A stretch of 64,000 bases of DNA from Lutibacter maritimus (GTDB lineage Bacteria > Bacteroidota > Bacteroidia > Flavobacteriales > Flavobacteriaceae). The notes under the pieces were generated by a model that was not told where the DNA came from, searched no databases, and saw nothing but the letters and a program-made list of their open reading frames with translations. The translations under genes and the position numbers were made by a program. Of this stretch, positions 37,551-45,869 are shown in pieces. Positions within the stretch are counted from its first letter, which is position 1, and every line of letters begins with the position of its first letter. The stretch lies in the NCBI RefSeq assembly GCF_900116115.1, contig NZ_FOZP01000004.1, forward strand, positions 246,675-310,674, written 5' to 3'.

Positions 37551-37679
37551 GTTATTAAGAAGTATTACTTTAAAGTGTGTGTTATCTGTCCAAAAAAATG
37601 GTAGAACGTAGCACCTTCTTTAGCTTTAAAGGGTTGCTAAGGCTTCAATAGGTCTATTCCCTCTGCCTTTCTTAATAAC
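37551..37679 (-). ncRNA. SAM-I riboswitch (S-box) upstream of metH
   Basis: The minus strand has the S-box core in order: AGAGGGA, GAAGCC, GCAACCC, AAGGTGCTA and the closing GATAAC. The canonical aptamer spans 37581-37679, with GTTATT pairing GATAAC as P1. A second, 10-base perfect complement of the 5' strand (GTTATTAAGA with TCTTAATAAC at 37551-37560) lies 20 bases further on and may be part of the expression platform. SAM binding is expected to lower expression of metH and perhaps metF. No clear U-tract terminator is seen, so control of translation is possible. Confidence 0.92.
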
Positions 37680-37764
37680 TAATTTAGTATGTTTATGAAC
37701 TTTTTTGTGCAAATAAACGGCATATTCTTATGAATTACAAACTGTAGTTCATAATAATACTATT

Positions 37765-38334
37765 CTACAATAATTTTTCTGTTAATTTATTCATTTCCGC
37801 CACTTTATTTGAAAAATCACCTTTAATTTTTTTTCTAAATTCGTTTAAATTTTTAGCTAAATCATCAATATCATTTGGAAGTACATCTTCAAAAAACTGA
37901 CGCAAGCGTTTTGCCAATGTTGGTGATTTTCCATTGGTAGAAATGGCAATTTTTATATTTCCTTTGGTTACAATTCCGCCCATATAAAAATCACAATACG
38001 GCGGATTATCCGCAACATTTACTAAAATATGACGATCTTTACAATCTTTATAAACCTCAACATTTACAGCAATGTTATCGGTTGTTGCAATTACCATATG
38101 TTTACCCGTTAAATATGAAACTTTATAAGAATCTTCAATAAGTATAACGTAATGATTTTTAGCCAATTCAATTAATTTTTGATGAAAGTTTGGAGCAACA
38201 ACAGTAACTTTCGCATTTGGACTCGATTTTAACAAAAATGTTAATTTTTCTAATCCCACATTTCCTCCTCCAACAATCAGCACTTCTAATTGGGTTACTT
38301 TTAAAAAAATGGGGTATAATTCGTTTTGCTCCAT
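37765..38334 (-). CDS. Precorrin-2 dehydrogenase / sirohydrochlorin ferrochelatase (CysG N-terminal type)
   Basis: A 189-residue Met8p-like protein that makes siroheme from precorrin-2. The NAD-binding loop is VLIVGGGNVGLEKLTFL. VADNPPYCDFYMGGIVTKG and ISTNGKSPTLAKRLRQ are typical of the CysG-N domain. It acts after the methyltransferase encoded just upstream (1-base gap) and serves the siroheme sulfite reductase of the same operon. It is the last gene of the cys operon; the S-box for metH follows. Confidence 0.9.
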   Translation of the reverse strand: MEQNELYPIFLKVTQLEVLIVGGGNVGLEKLTFLLKSSPNAKVTVVAPNFHQKLIELAKNHYVILIEDSYKVSYLTGKHMVIATTDNIAVNVEVYKDCKDRHILVNVADNPPYCDFYMGGIVTKGNIKIAISTNGKSPTLAKRLRQFFEDVLPNDIDDLAKNLNEFRKKIKGDFSNKVAEMNKLTEKLL

Positions 38335-38335
38335 T

Positions 38336-39121
38336 TTAATAAAGATTATATGACGAATTATTTACAGCAATTTGCTCATAAAACGAACGTAATTTAGCGC
38401 TTTCAGTAACAACTTCGCCAATAACAATAATTGCTGGTGAGCCTAATTTTTGCTGCTCAACAACTTCTAAAATAGAATCGATAGTCCCAACTCCAATTTT
38501 TTCATTGGCTGTTGTTCCATTTTGAATGATTGCAGTTGGAACATTGCTTTTATTGTATTTTTTAAAAACAGAAACAATTTCAGGCAACTTACTCATTCCC
38601 ATTAAAATAACCACAGTTGCGGTAGATTGGGCTGCTAAATACACATCATTTGATAATTTCCTTTCGGTTGTTGTACCTGTAATTACCCAAAAACTTTCTG
38701 AAACGCCTCTTTTTGTTAAAGGAATTCCCTGACTTGCAGGAACTGCTATTGAAGATGAAATTCCTGAAACTACTTCAGTCTCAATTCCAAACGATTCTAT
38801 ATAATCTATCTCTTCTGCACCTCTTCCAAAAATAAACGGATCGCCGCCTTTTAACCGCACTGCATTTCCAAATTCAAAGGCATTTTTTACAATTAATTCA
38901 TTAATTTCATCTTGCGTAAAACTGTGCATTCCTTTTCGTTTACCAACAAAAATTCTTTTCGCCTCTTTAGGAACATACTCTAATAATTCCCTATTAATTA
39001 AGGCATCATACAATACAACTTTTGCATTTTTTAGTGCTTTTACACCTTTTACAGTTATTAAATCTGGATCACCTGGCCCAGCTCCAACTAAAGTTACTTT
39101 TGGTTTTATATTAAGCTTCAT
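38336..39121 (-). CDS. cobA: Uroporphyrinogen-III C-methyltransferase
   Basis: The start is set at the ATG at 39119-39121 (261 residues), because MKLNIKPKVTLVGAGPGDPD is the usual N-terminus. The 18 upstream in-frame codons lie inside the sulfite reductase gene and have no family match. Conserved segments are VGAGPGDPDLITVKG, VRLKGGDPFIFGRGAEE, IPLTKRGVS and TVVILMGMSKL. It methylates uroporphyrinogen III at C2 and C7 to precorrin-2 for siroheme. The start overlaps the sulfite reductase stop by 11 bases. Confidence 0.93.
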   Translation of the reverse strand: MKLNIKPKVTLVGAGPGDPDLITVKGVKALKNAKVVLYDALINRELLEYVPKEAKRIFVGKRKGMHSFTQDEINELIVKNAFEFGNAVRLKGGDPFIFGRGAEEIDYIESFGIETEVVSGISSSIAVPASQGIPLTKRGVSESFWVITGTTTERKLSNDVYLAAQSTATVVILMGMSKLPEIVSVFKKYNKSNVPTAIIQNGTTANEKIGVGTIDSILEVVEQQKLGSPAIIVIGEVVTESAKLRSFYEQIAVNNSSYNLY

Positions 39122-41201
39122 CTGATCCGTTTTTAATTCTATATTCAGTTGCTTTTGCATAAAATAATTGGGCATCGGCTACATATTTATCTGCAAATTG
39201 TTTTGTTGGCTCATTTTTTTGAATTTGATATACAAACTCTGAAAATATTGTTGGCAATTCAATTTTATCTGCAAAAACAGTTTCAAATAATGTAATAATG
39301 TTTGCTTGTGTATTCGTGCTTTCACCTTCAGTTAACAACATTGCTTTTGCAGTATTTACCATACTTGTATATGCATAATAAATACTATCTGAATATTGAT
39401 TTAGTTTTAATGCTTCTGAGGCATTTTCAATTTTTTCTTCACTTTCAAATAACAATGTAGCAACTAAATCTATTACAACTCCGGCACATTCACCTACTCC
39501 AACAGCCATTTCGTATTGTTCTTCTGAACCCCAATCTATAAAATCGCTTGGCACCAAATTAGAAGTATCTGCTAATGGTTTTAAAATATCATAAAAATAT
39601 CTTTCTCCTTGCCTGTCGTAATAATTTAAGAAAGATTCTCCCGTTTTAACATTACTTTCATAATCTTTTAAAATAGTTCGTAATGCTTCTGAACCTCTTT
39701 TACTCGGAATTTTTATTACTTTATTAGAAACTCGTCCTTCTCCATTTCCTAAAACACCACCGCCTAATAACACTTGTAAAGCCGGAGCAACTAATTTACC
39801 AGATTTCACTGTCATTCCCTGAAACCCAATATGCGCCATAGAGTGTTGCCCACAAGAGTTCATACAACCACTAATTTTAATGGTAATTTCCTTATTATTT
39901 GCGTATTGCGGAAATTCAGATTTTAATACATTTTCTAATTCTCTAGTAATTCCAGTACTACTTGCTATTCCTAAATTACAGGTATCAGTTCCTGGGCAAG
40001 AAGTAATATCTAACGTGCTATTGTAACCAATATCAGCAAAGCCTAATTTCTTTAATTCAACATAAAAGAAAGGCAATAAAGCTTCTTTTACATGACGAAT
40101 TAATATATTCTGACGAAGCGATAAACGCATTTCATTTCCAGCATATTTTTTTATTAGATCGGCTAATAATCTGGCTTTATCTGTATAAAAATCGCCTAAA
40201 TGTACTTTTATACCAATAGCAAATAGTCCATCTTGTTTTTGTGGAATTACATTGGATGTTTTCCAAGCATTATATTCTCTTACATTTTCAATTTTTACAG
40301 ATGGAATCTCTACTGATGGAATTTCTATGGCTTTATCAAACTTTGATGTATCAATTTTAAATGTAGTATGTGATAATGCTTTTTGTTCATCTTCTACTAA
40401 CTGCACAAAAGCATCAAATCCGATTTCTTTTACCAAGAATTTTAAACGAGCTCTGGCTCTTTTAGCTCGTTCGCCATGTCTATCAAAAACACGTAAAACA
40501 GCTTCAGTAATAGGAATAATTTTATCAGCTGAAATAAATTCAAATAAGGTATCGGCCAAACGTGCTTGCGATCCTAAACCACCACCAAGCATTACTTTAA
40601 AACCTATTTCACCATTTTTAATTTTTGCTATAAAACCTAAATCATGCATAAAACTTAAGGCAGTATCTTCATCAGTTCCAGAAAATGAAATTTTGAATTT
40701 ACGACCCATTTCCTGACAAATAGGATTACGTAAAAAGAATTCGAACACCGCGTGTGCATACGGAGATACATCAAAAGGTTCATTAATATCAATCCCAGCC
40801 GTTTCAGAGGCGGTAACGTTTCTTACAGTATTTCCACAAGCTTCACGCAAGGTAATATCATCTTTCTCTAACGCTGCCCAAAGTTCAGGTGTTCTATCTA
40901 AACTTACATGGTGAATTTGAATATCTTGACGTGTAGTAATGTGTAATCTTCCTCTTGAATATTCATCTGAAACATTGGCAATTCTGTGTAATTGCTCGCT
41001 AGTAATTTTACCGAATGGTAATTTTATCCGAATCATTTGAACTCCAAACTGACGTTGTCCGTAAACGCCACGTGCCAAACGTAAACTTCTAAAACGCTCT
41101 TCGTCAATTTTGCCTTCGTAATAAAGTGCAATCTTTTTTTCTAGGTCAATAATATCCTTTTCGACGATCGGATTTTCGATCTCGGTTCTGAAACTTTGCA
41201 T
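39111..41201 (-). CDS. Ferredoxin-type sulfite (nitrite) reductase with C-terminal helical extension
   Basis: A 696-residue siroheme/[4Fe-4S] reductase that makes sulfide from sulfite. The cluster cysteines are Cys402 and Cys408 (SCPGTDTC) and Cys446 and Cys450 (GCMNSC). RGRLHITTRQDIQIHHV and MRLSLRQNILIRHV are the two siroheme-domain repeats. The reductase domains seem to end near residue 540. The remaining 150 residues are helical (SEALKLNQYSDSIYYAYTSM...) and look like a HEPN-type extension, which is not part of classical SirA or NirA. The cys context favours sulfite over nitrite as substrate. No dedicated ferredoxin reductase lies in the operon. Confidence 0.9.
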   Translation of the reverse strand: MQSFRTEIENPIVEKDIIDLEKKIALYYEGKIDEERFRSLRLARGVYGQRQFGVQMIRIKLPFGKITSEQLHRIANVSDEYSRGRLHITTRQDIQIHHVSLDRTPELWAALEKDDITLREACGNTVRNVTASETAGIDINEPFDVSPYAHAVFEFFLRNPICQEMGRKFKISFSGTDEDTALSFMHDLGFIAKIKNGEIGFKVMLGGGLGSQARLADTLFEFISADKIIPITEAVLRVFDRHGERAKRARARLKFLVKEIGFDAFVQLVEDEQKALSHTTFKIDTSKFDKAIEIPSVEIPSVKIENVREYNAWKTSNVIPQKQDGLFAIGIKVHLGDFYTDKARLLADLIKKYAGNEMRLSLRQNILIRHVKEALLPFFYVELKKLGFADIGYNSTLDITSCPGTDTCNLGIASSTGITRELENVLKSEFPQYANNKEITIKISGCMNSCGQHSMAHIGFQGMTVKSGKLVAPALQVLLGGGVLGNGEGRVSNKVIKIPSKRGSEALRTILKDYESNVKTGESFLNYYDRQGERYFYDILKPLADTSNLVPSDFIDWGSEEQYEMAVGVGECAGVVIDLVATLLFESEEKIENASEALKLNQYSDSIYYAYTSMVNTAKAMLLTEGESTNTQANIITLFETVFADKIELPTIFSEFVYQIQKNEPTKQFADKYVADAQLFYAKATEYRIKNGSDEA

Positions 41202-41296
41202 TAAGTATGATTTTTTTAGTTAGTATAAAAATCTTCTACCTCAATCTATTGAAAGAAGTAAAACAATATGTATGCTTTTGATTATTAGAGCTTTGC

Positions 41297-42544
41297 TTAT
41301 TCTATAAATCCCGCGCCCGCTGTATTATTACTTTGTGGATCAATTAAAATAAACGCTCCATTTGTTCTGTGCTCTTTAAACGAATCAAAAAATATTGGTT
41401 TGTTTAATTGAAATGAAACAGATGCAATATCATTCATTCCTAAACTTGAAATATCTGATTTAATTCCAGAAAAATCGGTTTCAATTTTATGATTTATAGA
41501 ACTCACCTTTGCTAAAACTTTATTAACACCGTGCTGTAAAACATATTTAGAGCCTGCAGTTAAATTTTTAGCATCCATCCAAGAAACTGTTGCCGTAAAT
41601 TGCTTTTGAACTTTTGGTAATTCATCAACTTTTACAATCATATCTCCTCTGCTTACATTTACATTATCTTCTAATGTGATAGTACACGATGATCTTCTAG
41701 CGGCAGTTTCAAACTTTTTATCATAAAAATAAATTTCTTTAACTCTACTCTTCGTTTCTGAAGGCAATACAATAACTTCATCGCCAACTTTTATTTCGCC
41801 TCCATAAACTTTTCCTGCATATCCTCTAAAATCGTGATATTCTTCTGTTTTTGGGCGAATTACATATTGAACAGGAAAGCGAACTTTACCTCTATTATAA
41901 ATATCTTTTGTATCTAATTTTTCTAAATGTTCTAATAAAGTTTGCCCTTTAAACCAACTCATTACAGTTGACTTTTCTACAACATTATCACCTTTTAAAG
42001 CACTAACTGGAATAAAAGTTATATTTTGATCTTCATAATCACTTTTATCTACCAATTTTTGAAAATCTGCTTTAATTTCATTGTATCTTTCTTCAGAAAA
42101 ATCAACTAAATCCATTTTATTAATGGCAACAATCACATCTTTAATTCTCAATAAATTATTAATGAAAAAATGACGATAGGTTTGCTCAATAACTCCATGA
42201 CGTGCATCAATTAAAATAATTGCCGCTTGTGATGTTGATGCTCCAGTTACCATATTTCTTGTATATTCTACGTGGCCAGGAGTATCTGCTATAATATAGC
42301 TTTTTGTTGCTGTTGAAAAATAAATGTGCGCAACATCAATAGTAATTCCTTGCTCACGCTCAGCCACTAATCCATCTGTTGCTAAAGAAAAATCTAAATA
42401 ATCGTATCCTTTTTGTTTACTACTACGCTCAATTGCCTCTAATTTATCTGATGTTAATGATTTTGTGTCATACAATAATCTTCCAATTAACGTACTTTTT
42501 CCATCATCTACACTTCCTGCTGTTGCTATTTTTAAAACTTCCAT
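41297..42544 (-). CDS. cysN: Sulfate adenylyltransferase subunit 1 (GTPase)
   Basis: A 415-residue elongation-factor-like GTPase that drives APS formation with CysD. The GTP-binding motifs are GSVDDGKSTLIGRLLYDT, DTPGHVEYTRNM and AINKMDLVD. Domains 2 and 3 follow. There is no fused CysC (APS kinase) domain; the protein ends at FIE. It lies 62 bases downstream of cysD. Confidence 0.95.
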   Translation of the reverse strand: MEVLKIATAGSVDDGKSTLIGRLLYDTKSLTSDKLEAIERSSKQKGYDYLDFSLATDGLVAEREQGITIDVAHIYFSTATKSYIIADTPGHVEYTRNMVTGASTSQAAIILIDARHGVIEQTYRHFFINNLLRIKDVIVAINKMDLVDFSEERYNEIKADFQKLVDKSDYEDQNITFIPVSALKGDNVVEKSTVMSWFKGQTLLEHLEKLDTKDIYNRGKVRFPVQYVIRPKTEEYHDFRGYAGKVYGGEIKVGDEVIVLPSETKSRVKEIYFYDKKFETAARRSSCTITLEDNVNVSRGDMIVKVDELPKVQKQFTATVSWMDAKNLTAGSKYVLQHGVNKVLAKVSSINHKIETDFSGIKSDISSLGMNDIASVSFQLNKPIFFDSFKEHRTNGAFILIDPQSNNTAGAGFIE

Positions 42545-42606
42545 TTTTTGGTTGTTTGTTTTTTGTTATTAGTTTTTGTAATTAAAAATTATTCATTTTT
42601 AACACA

Positions 42607-43506
42607 TTAAAAGTATCCTTGTTGTTTGCGTTTTTCCATGGCAGCTTCTGAGCGTTTATCATCAATTCTGGCTCCTCTTTCCGAAATACTAGAATCTCTA
42701 ATTTCAGCAACTACTTGGCTAATTGTAGTTGCATAAGAATCTACCGCAGCTGTACAACTCATATCTCCCACCGTTCTAAAACGCACCCAACGCTCTTCAA
42801 CCTCCTCATCCTCATCTCTATATACATGTTCTGAAGCCGACCAAATTAAACCATCTCTTAAAAAAGTTTCACGTTTATGTGCAAAATAAATTGAAGGAAT
42901 TTCTAGATTTTCACGTTCAATATAGGTCCAAACATCCAACTCTGTCCAATTTGAAATTGGGAAAACTCGTACATTTTGACCTAATTCAATTTGACCATTT
43001 AACATATCAAATAATTCTGGGCGTTGATTTTTTTCATCCCACTGACCAAAATCATCACGAACAGAAAAAATACGTTCTTTTGCTCTGGCTTTTTCTTCAT
43101 CTCTACGCGCACCACCAATACAAGCATCAAATTTAAATTCTTCAATGGCATCTAACAATGTTGTTGTTTGCAACATATTTCTACTAGAGTATCTTCCGGA
43201 TTCTTCTTTTACTTTTCCTTGATCTATGGAGTCTTGAACGTTTCTAACAATTAATTCAACACCTAATTCTTCCACCAATTTATCTCTAAATTCAATAGTT
43301 TCAGGAAAATTATGTCCTGTATCTATATGCATTAATGGAAAAGGAATTTTTGCTGGAAAGAATGCTTTTTGCGCCAATCTTACCAAAGTAATTGAATCTT
43401 TTCCTCCAGAAAATAACAATACTGGTTTTTCAAATTGCGCTGCAACTTCTCTAAAAATATAAATTGCTTCGTTTTCAAGTGCGTTAATATGTAACTTCTC
43501 TGTCAT
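42607..43506 (-). CDS. cysD: Sulfate adenylyltransferase subunit 2
   Basis: A 299-residue adenylyltransferase of the PP-loop family, which activates sulfate to APS with CysN. The PP-loop is LLFSGGKDSITLVRL. HIDTGHNFPETIEFRD, GGARRDEEKARAKERIFS and SCTAAVDS are characteristic of CysD. It starts 10 bases after the cysH stop. Confidence 0.95.
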   Translation of the reverse strand: MTEKLHINALENEAIYIFREVAAQFEKPVLLFSGGKDSITLVRLAQKAFFPAKIPFPLMHIDTGHNFPETIEFRDKLVEELGVELIVRNVQDSIDQGKVKEESGRYSSRNMLQTTTLLDAIEEFKFDACIGGARRDEEKARAKERIFSVRDDFGQWDEKNQRPELFDMLNGQIELGQNVRVFPISNWTELDVWTYIERENLEIPSIYFAHKRETFLRDGLIWSASEHVYRDEDEEVEERWVRFRTVGDMSCTAAVDSYATTISQVVAEIRDSSISERGARIDDKRSEAAMEKRKQQGYF

Positions 43507-43516
43507 TATCTTTATT

Positions 43517-44134
43517 TTATGAATGCAATCCGCATTCTCTGTTTTCTAAAACTTTTGTTGGGTCGAAATATTTAAATTCGTTCGGTAAATTATGTTCTTT
43601 TAAATATGTATCTAATTGTTCATCAGACCAATGATAAAAAGGACTCACTTTTAAAACCCCATCTTTACTTACAGAAACAATATCTATACTATTTCTAAAA
43701 GCTGTTTGACCACTTCTTAAATTTGTAAACCAAACTTCTGGTTTATGTTCTGCCATTGCTCTATTAAAAGGTTCTAACTTTACTTGTTCTGTAAAAATTT
43801 TATGCAATGGATCTTCAATTTGAGGTATTCCTATAGTAGCATCTCTGTGAGCAGCCGTTTGCTGAGGAACATATAAATGAACATTTAATTTTAATGTGTC
43901 AATTAATTCATTTGCATGTTTATAGGTTTGTGGCGTGTTATAACCAGTATCGCACCATATAACTTTTAATTTTGGATTTACTTGTGTAGTTGCGTGTAAA
44001 ATTGCAACTTCATAAGGTCTGAAATTAGTGGTTACTAAAGCATTTTTTGTAATACTTAAAGCCCAGATTATTATTTCAGCTGGCGATTTATCTTTTAAAT
44101 CTTTATTGATTTGTGTTATATCTAAATTTTTCAT
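43517..44134 (-). CDS. cysH: Phosphoadenylyl- or adenylyl-sulfate reductase
   Basis: A 205-residue CysH-family reductase. The C-terminal catalytic motif is RECGLH with Cys201 near the end, and VIWCDTGYNTPQTYKHA and KLEPFNRAM are family segments. The CC...CxxC cluster ligands of Fe-S APS reductases are absent, which formally predicts a PAPS reductase. However, the operon has cysDN but no APS kinase. It is also about 40 residues shorter than E. coli CysH, and the RREQSGSRA-like segment of that enzyme is replaced by LRSGQTAFR. The true substrate is therefore uncertain. Confidence 0.87.
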   Translation of the reverse strand: MKNLDITQINKDLKDKSPAEIIIWALSITKNALVTTNFRPYEVAILHATTQVNPKLKVIWCDTGYNTPQTYKHANELIDTLKLNVHLYVPQQTAAHRDATIGIPQIEDPLHKIFTEQVKLEPFNRAMAEHKPEVWFTNLRSGQTAFRNSIDIVSVSKDGVLKVSPFYHWSDEQLDTYLKEHNLPNEFKYFDPTKVLENRECGLHS

Positions 44135-44219
44135 GTGTCTTTATTATTATTTCTTAATGGTCACATGCTGTTCGCTTTTAATCATTCCGTTTTGTGATAA
44201 AATTTTGAACATGCTCGTT

Positions 44220-44489
44220 TCATTTTTTGCCCCATTTTACAAGATTCCAAACTCTTTCATGGAAAAAGTATAATACCATTTTTGTAATAACTTCAACCAT
44301 ACCTATTGATAATGCCATTTTAATTTCTCCAGTAATAAAAAATGAGATTACAATTGTATCAATAGTACCAACCATGCGCCAACTTATTGCTTTCACAATA
44401 CTGCGGGTGGCGTTTTCTGAACTTTTAACTTTTTGAAAACTTTTTTCAGTTTCTTTTTCATTTGAAGTTAAAATTTGATCTAAAATCAT
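44220..44489 (-). CDS. DUF2061 membrane protein of the cys operon
   Basis: An 89-residue protein with two hydrophobic segments. The domain opens with RSIVKAISWRMVGTIDTIVI, the DUF2061 signature, and ends in YFFHERVWNLVKWG. It is the first gene of the sulfate-assimilation operon, 85 bases ahead of cysH. Its function is not known. The position suggests a role in sulfate or sulfite handling at the membrane, which is inference. Confidence 0.82.
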   Translation of the reverse strand: MILDQILTSNEKETEKSFQKVKSSENATRSIVKAISWRMVGTIDTIVISFFITGEIKMALSIGMVEVITKMVLYFFHERVWNLVKWGKK

Positions 44490-44519
44490 TTTTATAAATT
44501 ATAAATATTTTTGACAATG

Positions 44520-44562
44520 CAAACATACGGCTTTTTTTATTAGTCTACCAAACCGATAGACT
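44520..44562 (-). promoter_or_regulatory. cys operon promoter with overlapping palindrome
   Basis: On the minus strand a -7 element TATGTTTG (44520-44527) lies 31 bases ahead of the DUF2061 start, with a TTG about 21 bases further upstream (44549-44551). A palindrome AGTCTATC-N5-GGTAGACT (44542-44562) overlaps the -33 region. Half-sites match in 7 of 8 bases. The placement fits a repressor operator. Rrf2-family regulators bind sites of similar size, but no such gene is in the window. Confidence 0.6.
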
Positions 44563-44617
44563 TATAGGTTGTTAAAAATTAAAGAATTAACATATTCGTA
44601 AAAATCGATAGTATTTT

Positions 44618-45787
44618 TTAGTTATTTAATGCTTGATTTAGGTCTTGAATTACATCATTCACATGCTCTAAACCAACCGAAATACGCACTAACCCAGGAA
44701 AAATACCTGCAGATAATTGTTCTTCTGATGTTAACTTACTATGCGTTGTAGATGCTGGATGCGTAACTATGGTTCTGGTATCACCTAAATTTGCCGATAA
44801 CGAACACATTTTTATAGCATTCAAAAATTTTCGTCCCGCTTCAATTCCTCCTTTTATATCTATTGCAATAATATTTCCTCCTAATTTCATTTGCTTTTTA
44901 GCAATTTCATATTGAGGATGCGATTTTAAAAAAGGGTATTTTACTGTATTTACTTTTGGATGATTTTCTAAAAATTCAGCAATTTTTAACGCATTTTCGC
45001 AATGTTTATCTACTCTAACTGCCAAGGTTTCCAAACTTTTACTCAAAATCCAAGCATTAAAAGGTGACATTGCTGGGCCTGTATTTCTTGAAAACAAATA
45101 GATTTCACGAACTAAATCTGAGCTTCCAACTACAACTCCACCTAAAACTCTTCCTTGCCCGTCCATTAACTTTGTGGCAGAATGCACCACTAAATCTGCT
45201 CCAAATTTTATGGGTTGTTGAATGTATGGCGTTGCAAAACAGTTATCTATTATCAATAACAAATTGTGCTTTTTGGCAATTGTGCCTAATAATTCTAAAT
45301 CTATAATATCAACTCCTGGATTTGTTGGAGATTCAGCATATAAAATTTTTGAGTTTGGCTGAATAAATTGTTCAATCTCTTCTGGTTTATTAATATCAAA
45401 ATAAGAAGTTTCAATTCCCCATTTTGGAAAATATTTTGTAAACAATGTGTGTGTTGAACCAAAAACCGAACGCGCAGAAACAATGTGATCTCCACTACTT
45501 AATAAAGCTGCAAAGGTTGAATAAATGGCAGCCATTCCTGTTGCAAACGCATAACCATCTTCAGCACCTTCCATTTTAACTACTTTTTCTACAAATTCTG
45601 TAGTATTTGGATTGCTAAATCGAGAATATATATTTCGTTCCTTTTCTTCAGAAAAAGAAGCTCTCATATCTTCTGCATCTTCAAAAACAAAGCTAGATGT
45701 AATGTACATTGGCGTTGTATGTTCCTGAAATTGAGATCTCTCCAACTGAGTTCTAACTGCTTCTGTTTCAAAATTTTTATGGCTCAT
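44618..45787 (-). CDS. Trans-sulfuration PLP enzyme, MetZ-like (O-succinyl/acetylhomoserine sulfhydrylase)
   Basis: A 389-residue Cys/Met-metabolism PLP enzyme. The PLP lysine is in VVHSATKLMDGQGRVLGG. YSRFSNPNT and HPASTTHSKLTSEEQ are family segments, and the overall layout resembles MetZ. It could add sulfide directly to activated homoserine, alongside metY; a cystathionine gamma-synthase role cannot be excluded. It follows the metX-thrA fusion gene by 82 bases, with a REP-like hairpin in the gap. Confidence 0.82.
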   Translation of the reverse strand: MSHKNFETEAVRTQLERSQFQEHTTPMYITSSFVFEDAEDMRASFSEEKERNIYSRFSNPNTTEFVEKVVKMEGAEDGYAFATGMAAIYSTFAALLSSGDHIVSARSVFGSTHTLFTKYFPKWGIETSYFDINKPEEIEQFIQPNSKILYAESPTNPGVDIIDLELLGTIAKKHNLLLIIDNCFATPYIQQPIKFGADLVVHSATKLMDGQGRVLGGVVVGSSDLVREIYLFSRNTGPAMSPFNAWILSKSLETLAVRVDKHCENALKIAEFLENHPKVNTVKYPFLKSHPQYEIAKKQMKLGGNIIAIDIKGGIEAGRKFLNAIKMCSLSANLGDTRTIVTHPASTTHSKLTSEEQLSAGIFPGLVRISVGLEHVNDVIQDLNQALNN

Positions 45788-45825
45788 TTGTTTGGTATTT
45801 CACTTATTTGTAAAAATATATTGAC

Positions 45826-45850
45826 AGATTCTGAAACAAGTTCAGAATGA
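45826..45850. repeat. Single REP-like hairpin between metX-thrA and metZ-like gene
   Basis: ATTCTGAA-N5-TTCAGAAT inside the frame AGATTCTG...CAGAATGA matches the layout of the REP-like family in the polysaccharide locus (AGATTCC...GGAATGACG), with a different stem sequence. Confidence 0.6.
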
Positions 45851-45869
45851 GGTTTAAAAGTTATTTGAA

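Noticed and set aside
39122-39175. 18-codon extension of the uroporphyrinogen methyltransferase
   Set aside because: It lies inside the sulfite reductase gene and has no family match; the ATG at 39119-39121 gives the normal length.
40252-40716. 154-codon open frame on the plus strand
   Set aside because: It is fully antisense to the sulfite reductase gene, has no recognisable domain and reads as a shadow of the coding frame. The same holds for other antisense frames such as 18904-19290 and 50119-50505.
39111-41201. Assimilatory nitrite reductase
   Set aside because: Sequence motifs alone do not separate it from sulfite reductase, but the operon with cysH, cysD and cysN and the lack of nitrate genes favour sulfite.
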